Assembly: GCA_018883625.1 (NCBI GenBank)
Contig: JAHLFV010000185.1
Coordinates: forward strand, 1-23,709
Direction of reading: 5' to 3'
DNA from: Candidatus Treponema excrementipullorum
Lineage (GTDB): Bacteria; Spirochaetota; Spirochaetia; Treponematales; Treponemataceae
Length of the DNA stretch: 23,709 nucleotides
Every line of letters starts with the position of its first letter. The stretch's first letter is position 1. Positions 1-6,548 of the stretch are shown piece after piece. Both the position numbers and the translations under genes were made by a program. The notes beneath the pieces were generated by a model. It was given only the letters and a program-made list of their open reading frames with translations, did not search any database and had not been told where the DNA came from.

Positions 1-312
1 TACTAAGTCTGCGGTGGGAATCATTTCCTCATAGGTACCCACTTTGAATCCGTTTTCTACAGCGTTTTTCCAGCTCTGTCGCTTTTCGCTGATGGCAGAT
101 TCCCGCAAAGCGTAACTGACGTCCAGTCCGGAGTCCCGCAAGTTCATTCCTTGGTGCAGTCCCTGTGCACCGCATCCTACAATGACGATTTTTTTGCCTT
201 TCAAGGCATTGGTACCGTCGGCAAATTCACTGCGATCCATAAAACGGCAGTGTCCCAGCTGAAGAAGAGCTTCCCGCCAGGGAATTGCATTAAAATAGTT
301 TACCTTTTCCAT
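1..312 (-). CDS. ilvC: Ketol-acid reductoisomerase, class II (partial, N-terminal 104 codons)
   Basis: This is the 5' part of ilvC; the gene continues past the left edge. The enzyme performs the NADPH-dependent isomerisation and reduction of acetolactate or acetohydroxybutyrate in branched-chain amino acid synthesis. The translation starts MEKVNYFNAIPWREALLQLG and continues with CRFMDRSEFADG. This is the N-terminal extension typical of the long, E. coli-type (class II) enzyme. The Rossmann motif GCGAQG lies at residues 46-51. R70, R78 and S80 match the E. coli NADPH phosphate-binding residues R68, R76 and S78, so NADPH preference is expected. The start is ATG with AGAGGA about 6 bases upstream. 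A promoter lies at 363-391. The MFS gene lies 150 bp upstream on the same strand and looks functionally unrelated. Identification is by recognised sequence similarity. Confidence 0.95.
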   Translation of the reverse strand, partial: MEKVNYFNAIPWREALLQLGHCRFMDRSEFADGTNALKGKKIVIVGCGAQGLHQGMNLRDSGLDVSYALRESAISEKRQSWKNAVENGFKVGTYEEMIPTADLV

Positions 313-362
313 ATAATTCCTCTGTTGTGTCAGTTTAATTTTAGTTATTCTAAAGTTTCTTT

Positions 363-391
363 ATTATAATGAAATATTTTTACTTAGTAAA
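363..391 (-). promoter_or_regulatory. Predicted sigma70-type promoter of ilvC
   Basis: Read on the minus strand, TTTACT (386-391), a 17-bp spacer and a perfect TATAAT (363-368). The predicted start near 356 gives a leader of about 44 nt that contains the AGAGGA Shine-Dalgarno. No attenuator-like hairpin or leader peptide rich in Leu, Ile or Val was seen in that short leader. Confidence 0.6.
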
Positions 392-415
392 GGGCACAGT
401 GCAGATAGTGGAACA

Positions 416-433
416 GGGGAAATCGGCACAGAG
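416..433. repeat. Imperfect direct repeat, copy 1 (left of the MFS gene)
   Basis: GGGGAAATCGGCACAGAG matches GGGAGAATCGGCACATAG at 1813-1830 in 15 of 18 positions, in the same orientation. The two copies flank the MFS gene. Bases 424-441 also form a 7-bp hairpin (CGGCACA, loop GAGT, TGTGCCG) without a clear T-run after it. It is therefore at best a weak terminator after the MFS gene. Confidence 0.45.
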
Positions 434-462
434 TTGTGCCGGCAAAACTTATGTATGTGATT

Positions 463-1650
463 TTACTCGTGGCTTTGGGAATCACCTTGTTCTTCTTTTA
501 CCAACTTATCCAGGTAGTTTATGGGAGAACATATAATAAAAACTGCACCCATAAGAGCGATGGAAAAAATATCTCCCAGTTTTCTTTGCAGAAAACCACC
601 TACCGGCTTGGAACAGGATGTTGCTCCGTCAATACAAATATTAAAAAGACCGATTTTATTCTTTACGTCTTCCTGTGAGTAAGATAAATAGATGGAAATT
701 GCGTAATAAGTCATTACCAAGGAGCTTAATATTCCGCTGACAAAAAATATTCCTGCCAAAAAGAATACTCCCGGCCGCAACAGGACTGAAAAGAATAAAA
801 GGCCGTCGGCAAAAAAACACAGGGAAGAAATAATTTTAGTATGGTCTTTAACAAAGGGAATGTTTATAAGACCGCCTCCCACCATGCTGCCTACTGCCAT
901 AACAGCCATTAAAAGGGTATAGGTAATTTCGTCTGCCTGTAAAAAATTCAACACGTAAGAAATTGTTAAAAGGGAAGTGGCTCCACCTAGAAAGGTAACC
1001 ACAACGGCTCCTACGTATATTGCGGAATGTTTTGTCAATTTTAAAGAAAAAATACGTTTTTCTGCCGGGGAATCTTGGGGCTGATTTTGCAATACGGGAA
1101 TCTTATCGGTAAAACTGATTAAAAAGGCTGCAATGCAATAGCTCACTACGTCGGTAATAAATACGACATTTTCTCCTACTGTTTGGATCAATATTCCGCC
1201 TAAAACTGGAGCTCCCACGTTTACAAAGGCGTTAACGATGCCGGAAAGACTTTGTCGGGCATAAATTTCCTGCTCAGTGGAAATTATCCGCAAAAACTCT
1301 GCCCGATACAGTTCCAAAAGAAAAAATACTCCGGAAAACAGAGAAAAAACTGCCAACATAAAGTACAAGTTTTTTATCCATATAAAAGAGAGTATCATGC
1401 CGCCGGCAAACAGTTCTCCCAGTATAAAAAGACTTTTATAAGTATGTTTTATTTTGATTTTTGGCAATAGTAAGGACACAATCAGTTTTAACAAAATGTT
1501 TACAAAGGGAAAAAACGAGGCTATTAAAAGGTTTTTTGTGGAAGTGTAAACATACATGGTTATGACAATATTAGTCATTGATGAACCGAATGAGGACACA
1601 AAGTCGGAAAGTAAGAGCAGTTTAAAGTTTTTTGACAAGTTTGATTTCAT
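463..1650 (-). CDS. MFS-family drug exporter-like protein
   Basis: A 395-residue polytopic membrane protein of the major facilitator superfamily. It resembles the proton-driven macrolide-efflux (MefA, DHA3) group, starting MKSNLSKNFKLLLLSDFVSS with a long series of hydrophobic segments. A charged loop (about residues 186-200, DKIPVLQNQPQDSPAEKR) probably separates the two six-helix halves. I chose the ATG at 1650, not an in-frame ATG 30 bases upstream. The chosen start has GAGGT at the right distance and gives the usual short cytoplasmic N-terminus. The substrate cannot be read from the sequence. It diverges from a MATE exporter, so the pair could form an export locus, but they belong to different families. 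Two 10-bp palindromes lie 59-88 bp upstream of its start. Short direct repeats flank the gene, which may hint at insertion. Confidence 0.85.
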   Translation of the reverse strand: MKSNLSKNFKLLLLSDFVSSFGSSMTNIVITMYVYTSTKNLLIASFFPFVNILLKLIVSLLLPKIKIKHTYKSLFILGELFAGGMILSFIWIKNLYFMLAVFSLFSGVFFLLELYRAEFLRIISTEQEIYARQSLSGIVNAFVNVGAPVLGGILIQTVGENVVFITDVVSYCIAAFLISFTDKIPVLQNQPQDSPAEKRIFSLKLTKHSAIYVGAVVVTFLGGATSLLTISYVLNFLQADEITYTLLMAVMAVGSMVGGGLINIPFVKDHTKIISSLCFFADGLLFFSVLLRPGVFFLAGIFFVSGILSSLVMTYYAISIYLSYSQEDVKNKIGLFNICIDGATSCSKPVGGFLQRKLGDIFSIALMGAVFIICSPINYLDKLVKEEQGDSQSHE

Positions 1651-1708
1651 AGTGACCTCACAAACTCCAGTTTTTCCCAAACACTCAGCGTATTGTACCT
1701 AGTCTGTT

Positions 1709-1752
1709 TCACCGGTGATTTTAAGTTTGGGGTACCCCTTGTGTGTGGGGTA
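1709..1752. promoter_or_regulatory. Cluster of palindromes upstream of the MFS gene, candidate operators
   Basis: TCACCGGTGA (1709-1718) and GGGGTACCCC (1729-1738) are perfect 10-bp palindromes with centres 20 bp apart, close to two helical turns. The right half of the second also pairs with GGGGTA at 1747-1752, giving TACCCC-N8-GGGGTA. They lie about 60-100 bp before the MFS start and 130-205 bp before the MATE start. No regulator gene is adjacent in the window, so the binding protein is unknown. I found no convincing -35/-10 pair for the MFS gene itself. Confidence 0.45.
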
Positions 1753-1812
1753 TGTTCAGTATATCACAGATTACTGATTCGTCAATTTTTTATGGGTAAT
1801 GTGTTGGAGGAT

Positions 1813-1830
1813 GGGAGAATCGGCACATAG
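1813..1830. repeat. Imperfect direct repeat, copy 2 (right of the MFS gene)
   Basis: GGGAGAATCGGCACATAG is the second copy of the 18-base direct repeat at 416-433 (15 of 18 identical). The interval between the copies contains the whole MFS gene and the palindrome cluster. Confidence 0.45.
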
Positions 1831-1879
1831 GAATATGACCTAGAGCGATACAGCACGCCGATGAAAGGGTAAATATAAT

Positions 1880-1908
1880 TTGACTTTTTTTGTTTTACAG
1901 TATATAAC
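1880..1908 (+). promoter_or_regulatory. Predicted leaderless promoter of the MATE gene
   Basis: TTGACT (1880-1885), a 17-bp spacer, and TATAAC (1903-1908). Counting seven bases from the end of the -10 puts transcription +1 on base 1915, the A of the ATG. No Shine-Dalgarno precedes the start. The geometry matches the rubredoxin, pyrG and 17326 TPR-gene promoters. Confidence 0.65.
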
Positions 1909-1914
1909 CAAGCT

Positions 1915-3285
1915 ATGAGTACAAATACCATTACTACAGAGGGTGCAATCTGGAAACAGATCTTGCGCCTTTTTTTTCCGATTTTGCTGGGTACTTTTTT
2001 TCAGCAGCTTTATAATACCGTAGACTCTGTTATTGTGGGGCACTTTTTGGGAAAAGAAGCTTTGGCCTCTGTAGGTGGCGGTTCTGCTCTTATTGTGAAC
2101 TTACTGGTGGGATTTTTTGTAGGTATTTCTTCCGGGGCAACGGTTATTATCTCCCAGTTTTTTGGTGCCTCGGATATGCATAAAATGCAACGGGCAGTAA
2201 GTACTGCCATTTGGTTAGCTATTGTTGGCGGGGCTACTCTTATGATAATAGGTTTTGCCTCTGCAGAAGTATTGTTGCATCTTATCGGTACGCCGGAAGA
2301 ATTGATAGGTCTTTCAAAAACCTATATCAATTGGTATTACACCGGTATGATTTTTATGTTGGTGTATAATATCGGTTCCGGTATATTTCGCGCGATAGGC
2401 GATACTCGCCGTCCTTTGTACTTTTTGATTATAGGGTGTATTTCAAATATTTTCTTTGACTTACTGTTTATTCCTGTACTAAAGCTGGGGGTGGCCGGAG
2501 CTGCCATTGCCACGGTGCTTTCTCAGGGCATTGCCATGTATTTTGTGTTACAAGGATTACGGAAAAGAAAAAATCTTTTTGACCTGTCTTTACGTAAATT
2601 GCATTTTGATCCTGTTATGTTAAAAAGCATGATTTATATCGGTGTGCCGGCAGGAATACAGGCTATTATGTATTCTCTTTCCAATTTGATTATCCAATCA
2701 AAAATAAACTTTTTTGGGACTAATACTATTGCAGCTTATTCCGCCTACGGAAAACTGGACAGCATGTTATGGATGATTTTAAGTGCCTTTGGTGTATCAA
2801 TTACCGTGTTTTCCGGTCAAAACTCCGGGGCAAAGCTGTATAAACGGGTGTATCGGGGCGCATGGACGTGTTTGGGGATGGCAGCTGTTTCTACACTTAT
2901 ATTATGCGGTGTGTTGTGGACTACCGGTAAATACCTTTTTTACATTTTTACTTCAGACCCAGAGGTTATTGCAGCCGGGTTGGATATGTTGCACTTTTTG
3001 CTACCATACTATATGACTTATGTGTGTATAGAGGTTTTTTCCGGTGTTATTATCGGGACAGGATGTTCCGTGGTGCCTATGATAATCACGTTAGGGGGGA
3101 TTTGTTTGGCCAGAGTACTGTGGATTACCTTTGTATTTCCTCTCAGCCCTCAGGTGCATACCGTACTTTTCAGCTATCCGGCTACTTGGACGTTAACATC
3201 TGTACTGTTTTTGTTCTATTATAAGTTTGGAGGTTGGAGAAAAGGCTTAGCCGAAGACATTGCCTCTGCTGCAACCTCCCACTGA
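1915..3285 (+). CDS. MATE-family multidrug/Na+ (or H+) antiporter
   Basis: A 456-residue polytopic membrane protein of the MATE (multidrug and toxin extrusion, NorM/DinF superfamily) type, which exports cationic compounds in exchange for Na+ or H+. The start MSTNTITTEGAIWKQ is followed by the very typical FPILLGTFFQQLYNTVDSVI of the first helix. The second half restarts at about residue 237 (IYIGVPAGIQAIMYSLSNLI), consistent with two six-helix halves, and the length is normal. The ATG at 1915 is well supported because homology begins immediately after it. No ribosome-binding site precedes it; a strong promoter places the predicted transcript 5' end at the ATG itself. It converges on ffh with only 38 bp between the stops. 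The substrate is not predictable. Confidence 0.93.
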   Translation: MSTNTITTEGAIWKQILRLFFPILLGTFFQQLYNTVDSVIVGHFLGKEALASVGGGSALIVNLLVGFFVGISSGATVIISQFFGASDMHKMQRAVSTAIWLAIVGGATLMIIGFASAEVLLHLIGTPEELIGLSKTYINWYYTGMIFMLVYNIGSGIFRAIGDTRRPLYFLIIGCISNIFFDLLFIPVLKLGVAGAAIATVLSQGIAMYFVLQGLRKRKNLFDLSLRKLHFDPVMLKSMIYIGVPAGIQAIMYSLSNLIIQSKINFFGTNTIAAYSAYGKLDSMLWMILSAFGVSITVFSGQNSGAKLYKRVYRGAWTCLGMAAVSTLILCGVLWTTGKYLFYIFTSDPEVIAAGLDMLHFLLPYYMTYVCIEVFSGVIIGTGCSVVPMIITLGGICLARVLWITFVFPLSPQVHTVLFSYPATWTLTSVLFLFYYKFGGWRKGLAEDIASAATSH

Positions 3286-3323
3286 AATGGACTTCTGAAC
3301 TTTAAGAACCGGGAATTTCCGGA

Positions 3324-4667
3324 TTAAAACCTAAAGTCTCCGCCTCCTAACTGTTGCATCAGTTTTGCCTGCATACCTTTATTCTTTGTCAATTTCTTCA
3401 TGGCAAGGCGGGTTTTTTCAAACTGTTTTATCAGTCTGTTGACTTCTGCTACAGAGGTACCGGAACCTTTTGCAATGCGTTTGCGACGGCTGGGGCCGAT
3501 AATCATGTGATTTTGTCGCTCTTTTTTTGTCATGGACAGAATAATTGCTTCCTGGGTTTTCATGGCACTGGTATCAATATCCTGATTTCCCATCTGTCCG
3601 GCTAAGCCCGGCATCATTTCCAAAATAGATTCCATGGAGCCCATCTTTTTTACTCTTTGGAATTGTTCCAACATATCTTCCAAAGTAAAAGATTCGCTCA
3701 TCATCTTTTTTTGAAGTTTTAAAGCCTCTTCTTCATTGATGGTTTCCTGAGCTTTTTCTACAAGAGAAACTATGTCGCCCATACCCAAAATTCGGCTGGC
3801 AATTCGCTCCGGATGGAAGGGCTCAAAGTCTGTGGTTTTTTCTCCGGTACCGATAAAGAGAATTGGCTTACCGGTAATGGATTTTAAAGAGAGGGCGGCA
3901 CCGCCTCGGGCATCGGAGTCAAACTTGGTTAAAATAACACCGGTCAGGTCAAGTTTTTCGTCAAAAGCTTTGGCAATATCTACAGCATTTTGTCCGGTCA
4001 TGGCATCTGCCACAAGAATTACTTCATCGGGTTTTAATGCTTTTTTTACAGCCGCAATTTCATCCATCATGGCTTCATCGATTTGGAGACGACCGGCAGT
4101 ATCCACAATCAATACATCGCAGCCGCTTTTCTTTGCAGCCGTTAAGGCGTTGGTGGCAACTTTAACTGCATCTTTTATATCTTCTTTGTAGACAGGGACA
4201 CCTACTTTTTCTCCCAGTACAGAAAGCTGTTCGATAGCTGCCGGGCGAACCAGGTCACAGGCTGCCAGCATTGGTTTGCGACCTTCTTTTTGCAAACGGG
4301 CTGCCAGTTTTGCGGCTGCGGTAGTTTTACCGGCACCTTGTAATCCCAACAACAGGATAACGGACTGGGTATCGGGGCCTTTGAGTTTTAAATCCTGCTT
4401 TTCATCTCCCAACAAAGCAACAATTTTATCGTAAATGATTTTTACAAACTGTTGACCGGGATCTACGGAACGGAGAACTTTTTCTCCTTTAGCCTCTTCT
4501 ATAGTGCTGTTTACAAAGCGTCGTACAACCCGCAGGTTTACGTCGGCTTCCAAAAGAGCAAGTTTAATCTGCTCTACAGTTTCTTCTATATTTTTCTCTG
4601 TGATTGAAGCTTTTCCGCTTAGTTTTTTGACAACATCGGAAAAGGTATTGGAAATTTTCTCTAACAT
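3324..4667 (-). CDS. ffh: Signal recognition particle protein Ffh (SRP54 GTPase)
   Basis: Ffh binds 4.5S/SRP RNA and the signal sequences of nascent membrane proteins, and docks on FtsY at the membrane. The 447 residues show the full N-G-M layout. The helical N domain covers about residues 1-95. The G domain has the P-loop GLQGAGKTT (108-116), DTAGR (189-193) and TKFD (247-250). The methionine-rich M domain (about 325-440) contains IIGPSRRKRIAKGSG, the SRP-RNA-binding segment. The length is normal for a bacterial Ffh and nothing is missing. The ATG at 4667 lacks a Shine-Dalgarno, and a near-consensus promoter predicts a transcript start only about two bases upstream. It diverges from efp, another translation-related gene, with 119 bp between the starts. 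Confidence 0.97.
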   Translation of the reverse strand: MLEKISNTFSDVVKKLSGKASITEKNIEETVEQIKLALLEADVNLRVVRRFVNSTIEEAKGEKVLRSVDPGQQFVKIIYDKIVALLGDEKQDLKLKGPDTQSVILLLGLQGAGKTTAAAKLAARLQKEGRKPMLAACDLVRPAAIEQLSVLGEKVGVPVYKEDIKDAVKVATNALTAAKKSGCDVLIVDTAGRLQIDEAMMDEIAAVKKALKPDEVILVADAMTGQNAVDIAKAFDEKLDLTGVILTKFDSDARGGAALSLKSITGKPILFIGTGEKTTDFEPFHPERIASRILGMGDIVSLVEKAQETINEEEALKLQKKMMSESFTLEDMLEQFQRVKKMGSMESILEMMPGLAGQMGNQDIDTSAMKTQEAIILSMTKKERQNHMIIGPSRRKRIAKGSGTSVAEVNRLIKQFEKTRLAMKKLTKNKGMQAKLMQQLGGGDFRF

Positions 4668-4675
4668 AATGCAGA

Positions 4676-4704
4676 ATTATAATTTATTCTTTACAGTTTC
4701 TCAA
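4676..4704 (-). promoter_or_regulatory. Predicted promoter of ffh (leaderless or nearly so)
   Basis: Read on the minus strand, TTGAGA (4699-4704), a 17-bp spacer, and a perfect TATAAT (4676-4681). Eight bases separate the -10 from the ATG, so the predicted +1 (4669) is two bases before the start codon. No Shine-Dalgarno is possible in such a leader. Confidence 0.65.
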
Positions 4705-4723
4705 GAGGGATTTTTATATCATG

Positions 4724-4752
4724 TTGTCACAAAAGCTATTTTATGCTACACT
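4724..4752 (+). promoter_or_regulatory. Predicted promoter of efp
   Basis: TTGTCA (4724-4729), a 17-bp spacer, TACACT (4747-4752), with TG one base before the -10 (extended -10). The predicted start near 4759 leaves a leader of about 28 nt carrying GTGAGG before the ATG. The -35 lies 20 bp from the divergent ffh -35. Confidence 0.65.
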
Positions 4753-4786
4753 TTGGCGAAACGTATTATAAGTAGTGAGGAATTAC

Positions 4787-5350
4787 ATGATTAGAGGCGG
4801 CGATATCGGAAAGGGTACAGTATTACTTATCAAAAATGCACCCTATCTTGTAGTAGAGCGGGAATTTGTTAACCCCGGGAAAGGAACAGCTTTTGCCCGT
4901 GTTAAGATGAAGAATTTGAAAGACGGAAGTGTTCTTACCCAAACAATTAAAACTCCCGATATGGTAGAAGATGCTGAAATAGAAACAAGAGAGTGTCAGT
5001 ATCAGTATAACGACGGTGAAAACTATGTTTTTATGGATAATCAGAGTTTTGAGCAGGTAATGGTTCCGGAATCTTTGAACGAAAACTTAAAGTATTACCT
5101 GAAAGAAGGTGAGGATTATCCTATTGTTATTTGGGAAGATAACCCCATCGATGTTAAAATTCCCCAAAAGATGGTTTTTGTTGTGGCTGAAAGTGAAAAC
5201 TATGTCCGAGGCGATACAGTTTCAGGAGCTACTAAGCCCATTGTAACGGAAACAGGACTTACTGTTCGTGTTCCTTTGTTTATCAAGCAGGATGAAAAGA
5301 TCCTTGTTAACACAGAAACCAACGAATACGTAGAACGAATTAACAACTAA
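4787..5350 (+). CDS. efp: Elongation factor P
   Basis: EF-P binds between the P and E sites of ribosomes stalled on polyproline stretches and stimulates peptide bond formation. The 187 residues cover the three beta-barrel domains. The tip loop is NPGKGTAF, with the normally modified lysine at residue 32. The C-terminal barrel contains GATKPIVTETG and VPLFIKQDEKILVNTETNEY. MIRGGDIGKGTVLL at the N-terminus resembles treponemal EF-P. I chose the ATG at 4787, not an in-frame ATG at 4775, because it has GAGG six bases upstream and matches the family start. No modifying enzyme (EpmA/EpmB, EarP or YmfI type) is in the window, so the modification state of K32 is unknown. A bidirectional terminator follows. 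Confidence 0.97.
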   Translation: MIRGGDIGKGTVLLIKNAPYLVVEREFVNPGKGTAFARVKMKNLKDGSVLTQTIKTPDMVEDAEIETRECQYQYNDGENYVFMDNQSFEQVMVPESLNENLKYYLKEGEDYPIVIWEDNPIDVKIPQKMVFVVAESENYVRGDTVSGATKPIVTETGLTVRVPLFIKQDEKILVNTETNEYVERINN

Positions 5351-5384
5351 TTCCATAACATTTCAGTCCTTTTATTAGGATACT

Positions 5385-5416
5385 AAAAAAGCTGTCAGGG
5401 TTCTGACAGCTTTTTT
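5385..5416. terminator. Bidirectional intrinsic terminator between efp and nrdB
   Basis: Perfect stem GCTGTCAG (5391-5398) / CTGACAGC (5403-5410) with loop GGTT, flanked by six A on the left and six T on the right. It therefore works for transcripts arriving from efp (plus) and from nrdB (minus). It is the clearest terminator in the window. Confidence 0.93.
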
Positions 5417-5440
5417 ATGCGTTACGATAGTTCGTAATAA

Positions 5441-6481
5441 TTACAGATCGTCTATCAGTGCCGTACTTTTGGCGTAAGCTGTGGAGCGGGCTTCAAAAAA
5501 GTCGGTTTTCACCATGTTGGCATTGGCATAAGCACTGACCCATGCCATGTCTGCCGGTTCTTCTTCATATCCATCGTACAGAGGAGAAAATCCCAACGCT
5601 GTGGAACGTAGGTTTCCTAAATACAGAATGTAGTCTTCTACCATTTTTTCTGTTAAGCCTTGGAGTTTATTCCCGATAACGTATTTTCCCCATGCGATTT
5701 CCTGCCGTACACCTTCTCTCATCATGTCCTGATATACTTTCACCTTATCCGGTGTAAACATGTCCGGTACTTCTTTCTGCAATTCCAAAATAATGTTTTT
5801 AAAAAGCCACAAGTGAGTATTTTCATCCCGATTTATGTATCGAATTTCCTGTGCAGAACCGGGCATTTTTCCGTTGCGGGAAAGATTGTAAAAAAACATA
5901 AAACCGGAATAAAAGTAAATACCTTCCAAAATATAATTGGCAATAAGAACTTTCATAAAGTGAAACATATCTTTGTTCAGCTGAAAATCGTTGTAACAGT
6001 CACCGATAAAACTGTTACGTTTTAACAAGTGCTGATCTGTTTTCCACTGATACAACACATCATTTCTTTCTTCCGGGGAACAGATTGTATCCAACATATA
6101 AGAGTAACTTTGGGAGTGTACGGCTTCCTGGAATGTTTGGATATTCAAACACAAGTTGATTTCGTTGGCAGTGATGTATTCGGAAACATTAGGAAGGTTT
6201 GCTGTTTGGATGGAATCCAAAAAGACAAGAAAGGACAAAATTTTGTCGTAAGCTGTGCGTTCGTCTTTGTCTAAGTGGGGATAGTCCTTAATGTCTTGAT
6301 TAAGATTTATTTCTTCCGGTATCCAAAAGTTATTCATAGCTTGTCGATACCAACCGGATACCCATTGATATTTCATGTTGTTAAAATCATTCAGGTTTGT
6401 AGTGTTACCTCCTACCATCTGACGTTTCCGTAGATCGATGTCTCCATCGGGGTTAAACAAAGGTCTTTTTACTAAATTCAT
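5441..6481 (-). CDS. nrdB: Class I ribonucleotide reductase, small (radical) subunit
   Basis: NrdB houses the dimetal-tyrosyl cofactor that starts each turnover of the aerobic ribonucleotide reductase. The 346 residues contain all expected ligands: D89 (FLDSIQ), E119 and H122 (FQEAVH), E186 (LEGIYF), E220 and H223 (RDENTH). The spacings match E. coli D84, E115, H118, E204, E238 and H241. Y126 sits at the radical tyrosine position (HSQSY), so this is not the Tyr-less, Chlamydia-like class Ic. No nrdI is adjacent, which suggests class Ia and not manganese-dependent Ib; that is inference. The gene follows nrdA by 67 bp and has an excellent Shine-Dalgarno, AAAGGAGG (6493-6500, minus strand). It is probably co-transcribed with nrdA and ends at the shared terminator. 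Confidence 0.96.
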   Translation of the reverse strand: MNLVKRPLFNPDGDIDLRKRQMVGGNTTNLNDFNNMKYQWVSGWYRQAMNNFWIPEEINLNQDIKDYPHLDKDERTAYDKILSFLVFLDSIQTANLPNVSEYITANEINLCLNIQTFQEAVHSQSYSYMLDTICSPEERNDVLYQWKTDQHLLKRNSFIGDCYNDFQLNKDMFHFMKVLIANYILEGIYFYSGFMFFYNLSRNGKMPGSAQEIRYINRDENTHLWLFKNIILELQKEVPDMFTPDKVKVYQDMMREGVRQEIAWGKYVIGNKLQGLTEKMVEDYILYLGNLRSTALGFSPLYDGYEEEPADMAWVSAYANANMVKTDFFEARSTAYAKSTALIDDL

Positions 6482-6548
6482 ACTATTTATTTCCTCCTTT
6501 CAAATATTTCGGTTTTTTACCGATTATGTGATGTTTCATGAACAGATA

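Noticed and set aside
424..441. Hairpin between the MFS gene and ilvC as a terminator
   Set aside because: The stem is good (7 bp), but the following minus-strand bases are ATTTCCCC with no T-run. It is mentioned only as a weak possibility.
436..678. A plus-strand 80-codon open frame with a hydrophobic start, at the 3' end of the MFS gene
   Set aside because: It is mostly the complement of the MFS coding region, has no ribosome-binding site, and shows no recognisable family.
3308..3321. CCGG-N6-CCGG between the MATE and ffh stops as a terminator
   Set aside because: Only four base pairs with a six-base loop, and no T-run on either strand.
3772..4191. A 139-codon plus-strand open frame opposite ffh
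   Set aside because: It is the antisense of the highly conserved Ffh G domain, has no ribosome-binding site or promoter, and its composition (Ser/Ala/Thr-rich) is a typical shadow frame.
5441..6481. NrdB as a tyrosine-less class Ic or a ligand-swapped variant
   Set aside because: All six metal ligands and the radical tyrosine (Y126) are present with E. coli spacing.
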